Positions 15,884-24,989 of a stretch of DNA of 64,000 bases are shown here, piece by piece (positions within the stretch are counted from its first letter, which is position 1; each line of letters begins with the position of its first letter). Origin of the DNA: JAPPFW01 sp965200835 (GTDB taxonomy: Bacteria > Actinomycetota > Acidimicrobiia > Spongiisociales > Spongiisociaceae); NCBI GenBank assembly GCA_965200835.1, contig OZ241390.1, positions 1,612,001-1,676,000 on the forward strand, written 5' to 3'. A program made the translations under genes and the position numbers. The notes under the pieces were generated by a model that did no database searches, had not been told where the DNA came from, and saw nothing but the letters and a program-made list of their open reading frames with translations.

Positions 15884-17064
15884 GAAGCCGGCTGCGCGCA
15901 GCTGATGTCCTGGGGCTCAGCCTCAGCGGTCTCCGGTTCCGTCTGTGGCGGACGGTGCTGGCGGCGCTGGGGGTCGCCATCGGGATCGCCGCCATCGTGG
16001 CGGTGCTGGGTATTTCGGCCTCCGGCCGGGCGGCTCTGCTGGCTCAGCTGGACAGGTTGGGCACCAACCTCATCCGGGTCACTCCGTCCACGGGCGTGTT
16101 CGGAAACGCCGATGGTCTCCCCCCCGACTCGGTTGCCATGCTGGCCAGGGTCGGGCCGGTCGAGCGGGTGACCTCGACTGCTCTACTGGACATCGATGTG
16201 CTCGTCAACGACCTAGTCTCGCCCCTCGAGACGGGCGGTCTCTCGGTGCTGGCCGTACCCACCAACCTGGCGGGCGCACTCAACACGCCCATGCTGGCCG
16301 GCAGGTTTCTCGACGAGGCTTCCTCCAGCGTCACTACCGCGGTGCTCGGGCGGGTGGCGGCCGGGCGGCTGGGAATCGACGATGTGGGCCGGTCCCGCCG
16401 GGTTTATGTAGGTGGGGAGTGGTTCGAGGTGATCGGCATTTTGGGAAGGATGACCCTGCATCCTGATATCGAGCGGTCGGTGCTGATCGGCGAATCGGTC
16501 GCGCGCCAGCTCTTCTTGGAGGATCTGAAACCGACCGCCCTGTACGCCCGGATCGATCCGGACCATGTCGAGGCGGTTTTGCAGGTCATACCGGCCACCG
16601 TCAACCCCGAGAACCCGGACCGGGTGGCGGTCATCCGTCCCGCAGATGCGCTAGTGGCTCGGCGCCAAGCCGAACAGGCCCTCACCACCCTGCTGGTGAG
16701 TCTGGGGAGCGTGGCCTTGCTGGTGGGGGGTGTGGCGATCGCCAACGTGATGGTGATGTCGGTGCTGGAACGGCGGATGGAGATAGGAGTCCGCCGGGCG
16801 TTGGGCGCCACCAAGGGTCACATCAGGTGGCAGTTCATGGGAGAGGCTATGTTGCTGGCCACCGTCGGCGGATTGTTGGGAGTGGGGATCGGCGCCACCA
16901 TCACGGTCGCCTTCGCAATCAGCCGCGATGTACCGCTGTCCGTTCCTCTGTCCGGGCTGGCGGGCAGCGTGGTGGTGGCGCTGGCGGTCGGTGCCCTGGC
17001 CGGCGTATTCCCAGCGGCCCGAGCCGCTCGCATACCGCCGGCCGAAGCGGTCCGGTCGGTGTAG
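15880..17064 (+). CDS. ABC transporter permease (MacB/FtsX-like)
   Basis: 394 residues. One transmembrane segment near the N terminus (VLAALGVAIGIAAIVAVLGIS), a large extracytoplasmic MacB periplasmic-core domain, and three C-terminal segments (LVSLGSVALLVGGVAIANVMVM; MLLATVGGLLGVGIGATI; VVVALAVGALAGVFPA) give the four-helix FtsX topology. ERRMEIGVRRALGATKGHI and PAARAARIPPAEAVR are family hallmarks. TTG at 15880 overlaps the ATPase stop. It works as a mechanotransmitting pump with the ATPase and adaptor rather than moving substrates through a channel (known for MacB). Confidence 0.9.
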   Translation: MRSRLRAADVLGLSLSGLRFRLWRTVLAALGVAIGIAAIVAVLGISASGRAALLAQLDRLGTNLIRVTPSTGVFGNADGLPPDSVAMLARVGPVERVTSTALLDIDVLVNDLVSPLETGGLSVLAVPTNLAGALNTPMLAGRFLDEASSSVTTAVLGRVAAGRLGIDDVGRSRRVYVGGEWFEVIGILGRMTLHPDIERSVLIGESVARQLFLEDLKPTALYARIDPDHVEAVLQVIPATVNPENPDRVAVIRPADALVARRQAEQALTTLLVSLGSVALLVGGVAIANVMVMSVLERRMEIGVRRALGATKGHIRWQFMGEAMLLATVGGLLGVGIGATITVAFAISRDVPLSVPLSGLAGSVVVALAVGALAGVFPAARAARIPPAEAVRSV

Positions 17065-17114
17065 CGCCGGGCGAGAACACTCAGCCTGGACATCCGGTAC
17101 TATGAGCACCGACG

Positions 17115-17187
17115 GGGCGTTTAGCTCAGACGGGAGAGCGCTTCCCTTACAAGGAAGAGGTCGGCGGTTCGAGTCCGTCAACGCCCA
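17115..17187 (+). tRNA. tRNA-Val (anticodon UAC)
   Basis: A full cloverleaf: acceptor GGGCGTT (17115-17121) with AACGCCC (17180-17186), D stem GCTC/GAGC, anticodon stem CTTCC/GGAAG with loop CTTACAA giving anticodon TAC, T arm GGCGG-TTCGAGT-CCGTC, discriminator A at 17187. The CCA end is not encoded (ACCT follows). Confidence 0.95.
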
Positions 17188-17227
17188 CCTGACCCGGCAG
17201 AAGGTGTGAGCGGCCTCGATCCTTAGC

Positions 17228-17641
17228 TCACGATGCCGACCACGACCGGACGTGGTCGATGCGCACTTCGATCATCGGTCCTGGGGGCGGCGCATCGGTG
17301 TAGGTCTGGTACTTGGCGACCAGCAGGGAGATACCCTTCCGGAAGTCGGGCCCCGATCCGATCACTTGGGCCGTCCCGTCCAGCCTCACCCACCACAGCC
17401 TGGTCCAGTCGTCGTCGTAGTGGTCCACGAGTACCGAGACCTGCGGGTTGGCTTCGATGTTGCGGAGGCGCTTCAGCCGGAAAGTGGTCTTCGGCTTGCG
17501 GTCCACCGCGGTGTACAGGAACCCCTGCTGGTAGGCGAACACGATCGGGACTTGATGGGGCCTCCCGGCCGTGTCCACTGTTCCCAGAACCGCCGACCTG
17601 GCATCACGCAGCCTCCGGGTGATCTTGTCATCCACCGCCAT
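17228..17641 (-). CDS. PPOX-class F420-dependent oxidoreductase-like protein
   Basis: 137 residues, one split-barrel domain of the pyridoxamine-phosphate-oxidase/F420 family (TIGR03668-like). AVLGTVDTAGRPHQVPIVFAYQQG, LYTAVDRKPKTT and the lysine/arginine-rich LKRLRNIEANPQVSVLVDHYDDDW stretch are typical, as is the LWWVRLDGTAQVI strand. Actinobacterial members bind F420 or flavin; the substrate is unknown. The ATG at 17641 (MAVDDK) is chosen; a TTG eleven codons upstream is open but has no better ribosome site. Confidence 0.85.
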   Translation of the reverse strand: MAVDDKITRRLRDARSAVLGTVDTAGRPHQVPIVFAYQQGFLYTAVDRKPKTTFRLKRLRNIEANPQVSVLVDHYDDDWTRLWWVRLDGTAQVIGSGPDFRKGISLLVAKYQTYTDAPPPGPMIEVRIDHVRSWSAS

Positions 17642-17782
17642 CCTATTTTGGCTGGTTTCTCCTCGGCAGAACAAACCTCGCCGACAATAGTGGGAGTGAT
17701 CTAACTACATCTGGCTGCCGCAACAAATCTGCCGGATAGGGTGGTACCCTCGCGTGGCGTCTGCCTTTAGTAAGTGAAGACA

Positions 17783-19412
17783 ATGCGACGAATTGGATGG
17801 CTTGTAGTTTCTGGGATTCTTGCTACGAGTGGTGTGGCGTTTGCACAAGGCGTTCCCCCAGAGGTGACTAGTCTCTCGCTTTCGGCGGGCGTCGATGAGA
17901 TTGCCGTGGTGTGGAGCGTGGATGACAACGGTTCTGACTTGACGCAGCAGGCGGTGCGGTGGCGGGTTGGCACTGGTACGGAGTGTGGTACAACGGGCTG
18001 GACGCGGGTGAATTTGGCTGGCGATGCCGATCACACGTATACGAACGATGACGGCAGCCCTGGTGGTTCTCTGGATCCGGGTACGAGTTATCAGTCGGGG
18101 TTGGTGCGCGGAACCAGCACGGGCCGAGTGAGTGGGTATGTGACTCGGTGACGCTGGAGGAGGGGACGCCGGAGGTGACTGGTATCACGCTGTCGGGGGG
18201 TGTTGGTGAGATTGATGTGTCTTGGAGTGTGGATGACAAGGGCTATTCGTTGACGCAGCAGGCGGTGCGGTGGCGGGGTGGGACTGGTACGGAGTGTGGT
18301 GTTACGGGCTGGACGCGGGTGAATTTGGCTGGCGATGCCGATCACACGTATACGATCGATGGTGAGAGTCTTGGTGGTTCTCTGGATCCGGGTTCGAGTT
18401 ATCAGGCGGGGTTGGTGCGCGGAACGCGCATGGGCCGAGTGAGTGGGTGTGTAAGTCGGTGACGCTGGAGGGACTGCCGGTGGTGACTGGTGTCACGCTG
18501 TCGGGGGGTGTTGGTGAGATTGGTGTGTCTTGGAGTGTGGATGACATGGGTTCTGACTTGACGCAGCAGGCGGTGCGGTGGCGGGTTGGGACTGGTACGG
18601 AGTGTGGTGTTACGGGCTGGACGCGGGTGAATTTGGCTGGTGGTGCCGATCCCACGTATATGATCGATGGTGAGAGTCTTGGTGGTTCTTTGGATCCGGG
18701 TTCGAGTTATCAGGTCGGGGTTGGTGTGCGGAACCGGCATGGGCCGAGTGAGTGGGTGTGTGAGTCGGCGACACTGGCGGAGCCGCCGCCCACGACCAGC
18801 CCAGGGGACACCGGAACCACTACTGCCGTGACCCAGCAGACGACGGGCCAGGTTGCTCCCCCCTTGAGGGACTACTTCACCGACGATGCTGGGAGCGTGC
18901 ATGAAGTCAACATCAACCTGATCGCCCGGCGGGGGATCACGGTGGGATGTGACCCGGAGAGGCCTGTGTTCTGTCCGGATGGTGACGTGACCCGGGCTCA
19001 GATGGCCGTCTTTCTGGTACGGGCAATGGGAGCAACACCGACTGTGACCGGAACGGGTGGGTTCAGTGATGTAGCGTCCGATGCCTGGTATGCGGGGTTC
19101 GTGGCTCGACTCGCCCGCTCGGGTGTCACGGCAGGATTCGACGATGGGACGTTTGGGCCCGACGAGACGGTTACCCGTGCTCAGATGGCCACCTTCCTGG
19201 TCCGTACGGTCGAGCGTCTGAGCCTGGGCAATCCCAGCGCACTGCAGTTCTCTGACGTGAGCGCCGATCAACCCCATGCTGCCGCGATCGCAGGACTGGT
19301 GGAAGCCGGCGTGGCCCGAGGCTTCGCTGACCTGACCTACCGCCCGGACGATCCGGCAACCCGTGCTCAGATGGCAACCTTCCTAGCGATAGCCCTCGAC
19401 CTGGCTTCCTAG
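17783..19412 (+). pseudogene. Secreted triple-repeat protein with C-terminal SLH domains, two frameshifts
   Basis: A signal peptide (MRRIGWLVVSGILATSGVAFAQ) leads into three near-identical units of about 100 residues, each with EIxVxWSVDDxG, LTQQAVRWR, GTGTEC and GWTRVNLAG, probably fibronectin-III-like. Three S-layer-homology motifs follow (GDVTRAQMAVFLVRAMG, ETVTRAQMATFLVRTVERL, PATRAQMATFLAIALDL). Reading stays in frame within each unit, but units 1 and 2 lose the frame at the same place: unit 3 has CAGGTCGGGG, unit 1 CAGTCGGGG (about 18094) and unit 2 CAGGCGGGG (about 18405). Restored, it is one protein of about 543 residues anchored to the cell envelope. GC content is lower than the surroundings. 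Confidence 0.7.
17861..18786 (+). repeat. Three tandem ~308-bp coding repeats
   Basis: Units begin near 17861, 18172 and 18480 (311 and 308 bases apart), each opening with a GAGGTGACT-like or GTGGTGACT sequence and sharing long identical blocks around GACGCAGCAGGCGGTGCGG and CTGGACGCGGGTGAATTTG. Units 1 and 2 each lack one base relative to unit 3 at the same site, breaking the reading frame. Confidence 0.9.
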
Positions 19413-19523
19413 GTGCCCCGAACACGATTCGCAAGGGCTGAGGTGTCGGACAAGCGCCATAGTCGGCCGGATCCTCCACAGGAACTACCCGAGCAATGCG
19501 AGCGGTGCGTTATCCTTGTCGCA

Positions 19524-19561
19524 AAGGATGGATATGGAAGTTAAGGATGGATATGGAAGTT
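19524..19561 (+). repeat. Perfect 19-bp tandem duplication
   Basis: The 19-base unit AAGGATGGATATGGAAGTT occurs twice head-to-tail (19524-19542 and 19543-19561) in the leader of the downstream methyltransferase. Each copy holds a purine-rich GGAAG and an ATG. It could be a slippage product; a regulatory role is unproven. Confidence 0.9.
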
Positions 19562-19665
19562 GCAGTGGCCACGCGGACTGATTGGGGCAAGTCACCAATA
19601 CTTGCCTCCTCGGCGTTGAGCGTCCCGGATTCGGCTATTCTGGGCCAAATGCCGTCTACCCTGAG

Positions 19666-20382
19666 GTGACAGTGGGTAACAGCTTCCTATGGAGGGGCCG
19701 TCTGGGGCCGATGCAGCTGCGCGTCTCCGACACGACCTTCATTCCAACGACCGTTTCTACCTTGGTAGCTCGAGAGATGCGGGTCGAGAAGGGCGACGTA
19801 GCGATCGACGTCGGATGCGGATCGGGCATCCTGGCGATAATCGCCGCCAAGCTGGGCGCGCGGCATGTCTACGCCGTCGACAAGAGTCCGGATGTCATCG
19901 AGGTGGGTCGAGCGAACGCGGAGGCGCATGAGGTGGGAGACCGGATCAGTTTCTTCCATGGTGACCTCTTCGAACCGCTACAAGAGGACCTCAAGGCGGA
20001 TGTGATCATCGGCGACGTGTCCGGAATACCGGATGAGCTGGCCGATGAGAGCGGATGGTTCCCCACCAGGGGAGGGGGCGGGGCCCGTGGCAGCGAGCTG
20101 CCCATCCGGATGCTGGAGGAGGCCCGGCGGCGGCTAGCTGCTGGCGGCCGCCTGTTCCTGCCTACCGGTTCCCTCCAGGACGAGACTTCCATAATCGAGG
20201 CTGCCAAGCGGCTCTATGCCAGGGTCTGCAAGCTGGCCGAACGTCCTATACCCCTCCCAGGCCGGATCGCCTCGAGCCAGGTGCTGTCCGATTTGGCGGC
20301 CAAGGGGATCGTGCGGATCACTACCCGAGGGTCCCGATCCCTGTGGGAGGCGAGAGTCTGGGAGGTTTCCGGCGTCGCCTGA
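19666..20382 (+). CDS. SAM-dependent methyltransferase (PrmA-like class I)
   Basis: About 238 residues. The SAM-binding motif AIDVGCGSGILAIIAAKLGA is followed by the acidic ribose-binding strand YAVDKS and motif post-I, with DVIIGDVSGIP at the place of the PrmA-like catalytic loop (D/N-P-P-Y equivalents are absent). RVSDTTFIPTTVSTLVA resembles the N-terminal lead-in of ribosomal-protein or small-molecule methyltransferases. The target is unknown. The frame is open from TTG 19582; GTG 19666 is chosen because it starts just before the conserved region, and ATG 19711 is possible. Nif3 and zinc-ribbon genes follow on the same strand. Confidence 0.7.
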   Translation: MTVGNSFLWRGRLGPMQLRVSDTTFIPTTVSTLVAREMRVEKGDVAIDVGCGSGILAIIAAKLGARHVYAVDKSPDVIEVGRANAEAHEVGDRISFFHGDLFEPLQEDLKADVIIGDVSGIPDELADESGWFPTRGGGGARGSELPIRMLEEARRRLAAGGRLFLPTGSLQDETSIIEAAKRLYARVCKLAERPIPLPGRIASSQVLSDLAAKGIVRITTRGSRSLWEARVWEVSGVA

Positions 20383-20442
20383 AGCAGACCTCTCCGGGCG
20401 TTTCGCCGGAAGCACCAGCTGATCGCCCACGATACCCACCGG

Positions 20443-21225
20443 ATGGCGATCACCGTCGGCGAGGTATTGGCGAAAATCGACCGGTCCGCCCCGTTCCGGA
20501 CCGCCGCCGAGTGGGACTCGGTAGGGCTGCAGCTGGGTGATCCCAACCGCTCGATTACCAGGGCGGCAGTCGTGCATGAGCTGACCGATTCGATGGTGCA
20601 GCAGGTACTTGCCAGGAAGGTCGAGCTGGTGTTGACCTACCATCCTTTGATATTCCGCCCGCTCCGCTCGGTCACCGCGGTCGCCGGTCCGGAGGGTCGT
20701 TGCTTCGCTCTCATCCGGGCGGAGGTGTCGGTGATCTCGGTTCACACCAATTGGGACGTTGCGGCGGGCGGAACCTCCGACTCGCTAGCCGAGGCCCTAC
20801 GCGTGGAAGACACTGAGGGCTTCGCCGAGGTGGAAGCAGCTGGCGATGAGCCGGTGTGGATAGGTCGGCACGGCCACTTCGGCGGTTCGTCGATAGATCT
20901 GCTGCGAACTGTGGAAGCCGCCCTGGAGACCTGTCCCCGGGTGGCGGGCCTCGGTACGGGTAGGGTTCGACGAGTGGCGGTGCTTCCGGGCTCGGGCGGG
21001 GCCCATCTCGACGAAGCCCTCTCGGCCGGCGCGGAGGTATACGTCACGGGCGATCTGACTCACCACCAGGCACGGCGAGCGGTGGATCATCGGATGGCGG
21101 TGATCGACGCCGGACACGCTCCCAGCGAGCGGCCCGGACTCAGGGCCCTGCATTCCCTAGTAGCCGGAATCGTGCCCGGCGCCCTCGACCTGGCTCGAGT
21201 CGACAACAATCCATGGGAGGCGTGA
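20443..21225 (+). CDS. Nif3-like dinuclear metal centre protein
   Basis: 260 residues of the NIF3/YqfO (DUF34) family. The family assembles a toroidal hexamer with a two-metal site; its role is unsettled (cofactor repair or a GTP-cyclohydrolase-like activity has been suggested). Metal ligands are visible in LVLTYHPLIFRPL, VISVHTNWDVA and near the C terminus in TGDLTHHQA and VIDAGHAPSE. WDSVGLQLGD near the N terminus is a hallmark. Its stop overlaps the start of the zinc-ribbon gene (TGATG), a gene pair common in actinobacteria. Confidence 0.92.
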   Translation: MAITVGEVLAKIDRSAPFRTAAEWDSVGLQLGDPNRSITRAAVVHELTDSMVQQVLARKVELVLTYHPLIFRPLRSVTAVAGPEGRCFALIRAEVSVISVHTNWDVAAGGTSDSLAEALRVEDTEGFAEVEAAGDEPVWIGRHGHFGGSSIDLLRTVEAALETCPRVAGLGTGRVRRVAVLPGSGGAHLDEALSAGAEVYVTGDLTHHQARRAVDHRMAVIDAGHAPSERPGLRALHSLVAGIVPGALDLARVDNNPWEA

Positions 21226-21935
21226 TGGAACCCATCGTCAGTTTTTCCGATCTCTTAGAGCTCCAGAAGGTGGATACCACAGTCGATCAGCTGGTTCGGG
21301 ATCGCCGCTCCCTACCCGAGCTGGAGGAATACCAGCGCGCCCGCCAGGTTGCTCGGGAAGCTGCTCGAGCAGCGGAGGAAGCGACTACCCACCTCCGCAG
21401 TCTGGACCGCGACCTGGCCCGGGCGGAGGATGATCTCCAGATGACCGAGGAGAAGCTGGCCGCCCAGGAGCGCCGACTGTTCGCCGGCGGGATGAGCGCC
21501 CGGGAGACCGAGAACCTGCGGACCGAGGTGGCAAGCCTGCGGCGCAAGGTTTCGTCGCTGGAGGATGAGTTGCTAGAGATGCTGGACCAGCGCGAAGAGA
21601 TGCAGGAGAAAGAGAAATCCCTTGGCGAGGGCGCTAGCTCGACCGCGGTGGAAGAACGCCGCCTGGCCGGCCGGATTACCAAGGCCAGAGGAGTCATCGA
21701 TGTGTCCCTCGACCGCCATCGCCAGCGGCGTGAGGAGATAGTGACAATGGTGGTTCCACGATTGCTAGATCTGTACCAGCGCCTCCGTAAGCGGCGAGGC
21801 GGGGTGGTGGTCGGAAAAGTCTCCGACCGGGTGTGCGGAGCCTGTCACCTGCAAATGTCGGTTGCCGAATACGAGGACGTGTTGGAGGACCCCGTTCCCC
21901 AGTGCATCAACTGCGCCGCCATCCTGGTCACCTGA
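21225..21935 (+). CDS. Coiled-coil zinc-ribbon protein (Rv2229c/CdsZ-like)
   Basis: 236 residues. A long antiparallel coiled coil (about residues 20-170, rich in Glu, Arg, Leu) ends in a C4 zinc ribbon: VCGACHLQM and, 27 residues on, PQCINCAAI. GGMSARETENLRTEVASL is the family motif in the helical hairpin. Homologues are widespread and generally encoded with Nif3; proposed roles involve nucleic acid or ribosome binding. The ATG at 21225 overlaps the Nif3 stop and has GGGAGGCG upstream; an ATG four codons earlier is open but less well placed. Confidence 0.88.
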   Translation: MEPIVSFSDLLELQKVDTTVDQLVRDRRSLPELEEYQRARQVAREAARAAEEATTHLRSLDRDLARAEDDLQMTEEKLAAQERRLFAGGMSARETENLRTEVASLRRKVSSLEDELLEMLDQREEMQEKEKSLGEGASSTAVEERRLAGRITKARGVIDVSLDRHRQRREEIVTMVVPRLLDLYQRLRKRRGGVVVGKVSDRVCGACHLQMSVAEYEDVLEDPVPQCINCAAILVT

Positions 21936-22282
21936 GCCGCTGCCTTCAATTCTTAGGCCCGCCCCAATCTAGGACCGCTGATAGATAGTGTTCGGACTAC
22001 TAACAACCTGGACAACTCAGCACAGAGCCCTGGCCTTCGAAACTTGAGAGTACGAACCGTCGGACGATCTCCCTATCGACCTTCCGGACCACAGACCATG
22101 TTTCTCAAACACTCTCTTGCTCAGCCGAGTCTAAAGCCAATAGTCCCTCTTGATACGCCGAAGGCCATCGGATCTTGGCTGTGAGTCAGCCTCGTGACCT
22201 GGTTGGCAAACTAAACGGCTCTGTCGCGGCGGGCTCGGAGGACAAGGTGTGTAACTCGACGAGGCCGAATTCTTCGTCTGAG
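21936..22282. other. Intergenic stretch between convergent genes
   Basis: About 350 bases with clearly lower GC and no supported open frame. Because rnpB often follows the zinc-ribbon gene in actinobacteria, I looked for RNase P RNA motifs (GAGGAAAGTCCGGGC-like) and found none. No convincing T-tailed terminator is visible. Confidence 0.5.
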
Positions 22283-23359
22283 CTATCTGTCAACCTTCCC
22301 AAGGTTTCGACGAATTTCGGCGCCCGACTGCTTCTTTAGTGCGAGTGCCGACAAGGCTTCCATTACCACCCGATTGGCTGCCATCGAGGTGAGATCTGCG
22401 TGATCGAAGGGGGGTGATACCTCCACCACATCCATACCGGCTATATCGACGGCGCCTACTATCCGCCGTACCGCTCGCAGCAGCTCGCGGGTGCTCAGTC
22501 CCCCTGGCTCTGCTGTTCCCGTGCCGGGGGCGTGGGCGGGATCGAGCACATCTATGTCGACGCTGAGATAAACGGCATCGGCTCCGTCCAGCGCTTCGTC
22601 GATCGCCCGGTCCACTACCGCCTCCATCCCCTGCTCCTCGATCTCGGTTATGAAGTGGGAGCGGATTCCCTTCTGCCGCATCCAGGCGAGCGTCTTGGGT
22701 CCCGGCCAATAGCCTCGGAGACCTACCTGGACGAAGTTAGGTCCGGCGATCGCCCCGGAGTCCAGGAGCATTCGCATGGGCGATCCATGGCTGGCGATCG
22801 GGCCTCCTACTTCACCGGTGTCGGCGTGGGCGTCGAAGTGGACCATTCCGATCCTAAGCGGGTGGTTGACCTCGGACACTGCACTAGCGGCGGGCCAGGT
22901 AATTCCGTGATCCCCTCCCAAGACGATCGGTATGGCACCGGTTTCGGCCACGTCACGCACCTTGCGGTAGACCATGGCGTACTCACGCTCCAGCCACACC
23001 GCCTCGACGTTGGCATCTCCCGCGTCGATCACATCGATCACCTCGAAGACATCGACCTGGAGCTGGAGCGAGTAGAACCCTCCATAGTTGTTGTTGGCGG
23101 TGCGGATTGCCCGGGGTCCGAACCGCGCTCCGGGCCGGTAGGTGGTGCCGTCGTCCACCGGGGCACCGACAATGGCCGCATCGGGTGACCGAGCGGAGAT
23201 TTGACTGACATCTTCGATCAACGGCACCTTGGCGAACGTGGTGCTTCCCATGTACGCAGGAAGATGAGAGTCGGGGTACTCCACGAAGTCAGGGTTGTCC
23301 CACCCGTTCATCCTTGCGTAGTCAGGCACGTTCTCCCCGCTCACAGCATCTCCAATCAC
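22283..23359 (-). CDS. Agmatinase/ureohydrolase-family enzyme
   Basis: 358 residues of the arginase superfamily, which hydrolyses guanidino compounds to urea and an amine with a Mn2 centre. Manganese ligands are in GGDHGITWPAA, MVHFDAHADTGEV and YLSVDIDVLDPAHAPGTGT, followed by the family motif EPGGLSTRELL. GGDHG instead of GGDHS and the roughly 45-residue N-terminal extension place it among agmatinase/guanidinobutyrase/guanidinopropionase-like enzymes rather than true arginases. The start is GTG 23359 with AAGGTG upstream; ATG 17 codons later is the alternative. It is a stand-alone gene; the true substrate cannot be told. Confidence 0.87.
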   Translation of the reverse strand: MIGDAVSGENVPDYARMNGWDNPDFVEYPDSHLPAYMGSTTFAKVPLIEDVSQISARSPDAAIVGAPVDDGTTYRPGARFGPRAIRTANNNYGGFYSLQLQVDVFEVIDVIDAGDANVEAVWLEREYAMVYRKVRDVAETGAIPIVLGGDHGITWPAASAVSEVNHPLRIGMVHFDAHADTGEVGGPIASHGSPMRMLLDSGAIAGPNFVQVGLRGYWPGPKTLAWMRQKGIRSHFITEIEEQGMEAVVDRAIDEALDGADAVYLSVDIDVLDPAHAPGTGTAEPGGLSTRELLRAVRRIVGAVDIAGMDVVEVSPPFDHADLTSMAANRVVMEALSALALKKQSGAEIRRNLGKVDR

Positions 23360-23569
23360 CGCACCACACCTTCGTAGGGACGTTAGACCACGTACGGCCC
23401 GGTGGTGACCGCCGGGGAGGTTCCAGATGAGAGACCAGAGACCGCAATCCGTAGCTGTTGGTTCCGTCGGAGTACCCTTCTAACTCCTCGAGCGAGATCA
23501 GGTGTTCCAACTCCTCTCCCATCGTTATGGCCAGACCCGTAGGGCAAGCCTGATCGAGGTCACAGGCTG

Positions 23570-24085
23570 ATGGTGTTCTGGCATGTTGGCGGAGCGGTGT
23601 TCCTGTTCCGGACGGTGTTCAAGGATCCCCGGGTCGATCTTCGCTTTCTGATCATCGGAGCATTGCTTCCCGACCTGGCCGATCTGATGATCGGTGCGGT
23701 GTGGCACTCCGATCTGTGGCTGACTAGCCGAGGCCTAGGTCACACGCTGCTGGTGGCCGCGGCGATGATGCTGGTCGGCATGGTGGTTACTCGACGGGGT
23801 GATACGGGTAGGAAGAGGGCGGTGGTCCTAGCGGTCGGGATGATGTTTCATTTGCTACTCGATGGGATGTGGACGATGCCCGACCTGTTGCTCTGGCCCC
23901 TGCCGGGTGGGCCACTGCCGACCTATCCGGATAGCGAATGGTCGGGCGCCCTATCGGGTGACACGATCTGGATGGTCCAGGAAGCGATCGGGCTGGTCTA
24001 TCTGCTCCGGCTGAGCCAACGAGCAGGACTGGTTGACCCAGGGCGCCGCGCCCACCTCTGGCGGACGGGCACTATTTCTACCTGA
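23570..24085 (+). CDS. Membrane-bound metal-dependent hydrolase-like protein (YdjM/DUF457)
   Basis: 171 residues with four or five membrane segments. Conserved polar residues typical of the YdjM-type membrane hydrolase family are embedded in them: FWHVGGAVF at the N terminus, LLPDLADLMIGA, SRGLGHTLLV and MFHLLLDGMWTMPD. The His/Asp set suggests a metal site at the membrane. Biochemical function is not established. It is flanked by divergent and convergent genes and seems monocistronic. Confidence 0.75.
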   Translation: MVFWHVGGAVFLFRTVFKDPRVDLRFLIIGALLPDLADLMIGAVWHSDLWLTSRGLGHTLLVAAAMMLVGMVVTRRGDTGRKRAVVLAVGMMFHLLLDGMWTMPDLLLWPLPGGPLPTYPDSEWSGALSGDTIWMVQEAIGLVYLLRLSQRAGLVDPGRRAHLWRTGTIST

Positions 24086-24164
24086 GCCGGCAGAGAGAGT
24101 TTGCTCGTCCGACGGGACCGGTCCCCGCATCCGACCCGATCGAATCGAGATGGTTGGGTTCTGC

Positions 24165-24914
24165 CTATTGGCCCGCCGAGTCGGCCATGGCTGCCTGGTC
24201 CAACACCTCGGCGACCTGGGCCTGGACCTGGTTCTTCAAACCCTCCAGCTGGTAGAGGGCCAGGCCATCGGTGGAGATGGCAGGCATGATCTTGACGGTT
24301 ATCTGCCCGGAGTGGATGCGCTTGGTCTTCGGTTTCCACACGGCCCGGCTTCCGACGATAGCGGTAGGAAGGATCGGGGCCTTGATATTGCTGGCGATGG
24401 TGAACGCCCCCTTCTTGAAGGGCAGCAGCACCCCGTCGCGGGATCGGGTACCTTCCGGGTAGATTATCAACGACCAGCCGTGCTCCATGGTCCGGCGCGC
24501 TCCCTCGTTGACTGCTTGATGGACGGCTCGGCCGGCTCCACGATCCACCTCTACCATTCCGATCTTCTTCATGGCTAGCCCGAAGATGGGGATCTTGAAC
24601 AGCTCCTTCTTGGCGAGGAAACGGATCGGAAGCGGCAGAGCGGCAAAGTGGGCGAAGATATCGAACGCCGATTGGTGGTTGGACACCACCACATAGGTCT
24701 GGTCGGGATCGACGTTCTCGAGGCCCTCGATCACCAGCTTCACCCCAGCCATCCGGCACCACATCCGGCCCCATGCTCGGGCTATCCGATCGAGGGCGGG
24801 CGAAGTTGGCCGCACCAGGGATATACCTGCCACCACCAGAGCGGCTAACGCTGTCCAGGGCATCGCTACTGCAAAAGTAGCCCCGGATCTCAACTTTCCA
24901 AGAACGTCTCGCAT
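24165..24914 (-). CDS. plsC: 1-acyl-sn-glycerol-3-phosphate acyltransferase
   Basis: 249 residues. It transfers an acyl chain to lysophosphatidic acid to make phosphatidic acid at the inner membrane face. The catalytic block I NHQSAFD (H-x4-D) and block III YPEGTRSRDGVLLPFKKGAF are clear, with IPIFGLAMKKIGMVEVDR between them. One N-terminal hydrophobic segment (ALAALVVAGISLV) anchors it. It converges on the hydrolase-like membrane gene. Confidence 0.9.
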   Translation of the reverse strand: MRDVLGKLRSGATFAVAMPWTALAALVVAGISLVRPTSPALDRIARAWGRMWCRMAGVKLVIEGLENVDPDQTYVVVSNHQSAFDIFAHFAALPLPIRFLAKKELFKIPIFGLAMKKIGMVEVDRGAGRAVHQAVNEGARRTMEHGWSLIIYPEGTRSRDGVLLPFKKGAFTIASNIKAPILPTAIVGSRAVWKPKTKRIHSGQITVKIMPAISTDGLALYQLEGLKNQVQAQVAEVLDQAAMADSAGQ

Positions 24915-24989
24915 GGCCCGAGGATAACAACCGGAAGGGCACCCGGTTCCCCATTACCCTTCACTCGAGGAAACAACGCGACGGCAGCG

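Noticed and set aside
17861..18786. Regular repeats suggesting CRISPR or a mobile element
   Set aside because: The units are about 308 bases, coding, and lack spacers or terminal inverted repeats; they are protein-domain repeats.
21936..22282. Possible RNase P RNA gene after the zinc-ribbon gene
   Set aside because: That position holds rnpB in some actinobacteria, but none of the universally conserved RNase P RNA segments is present on either strand.
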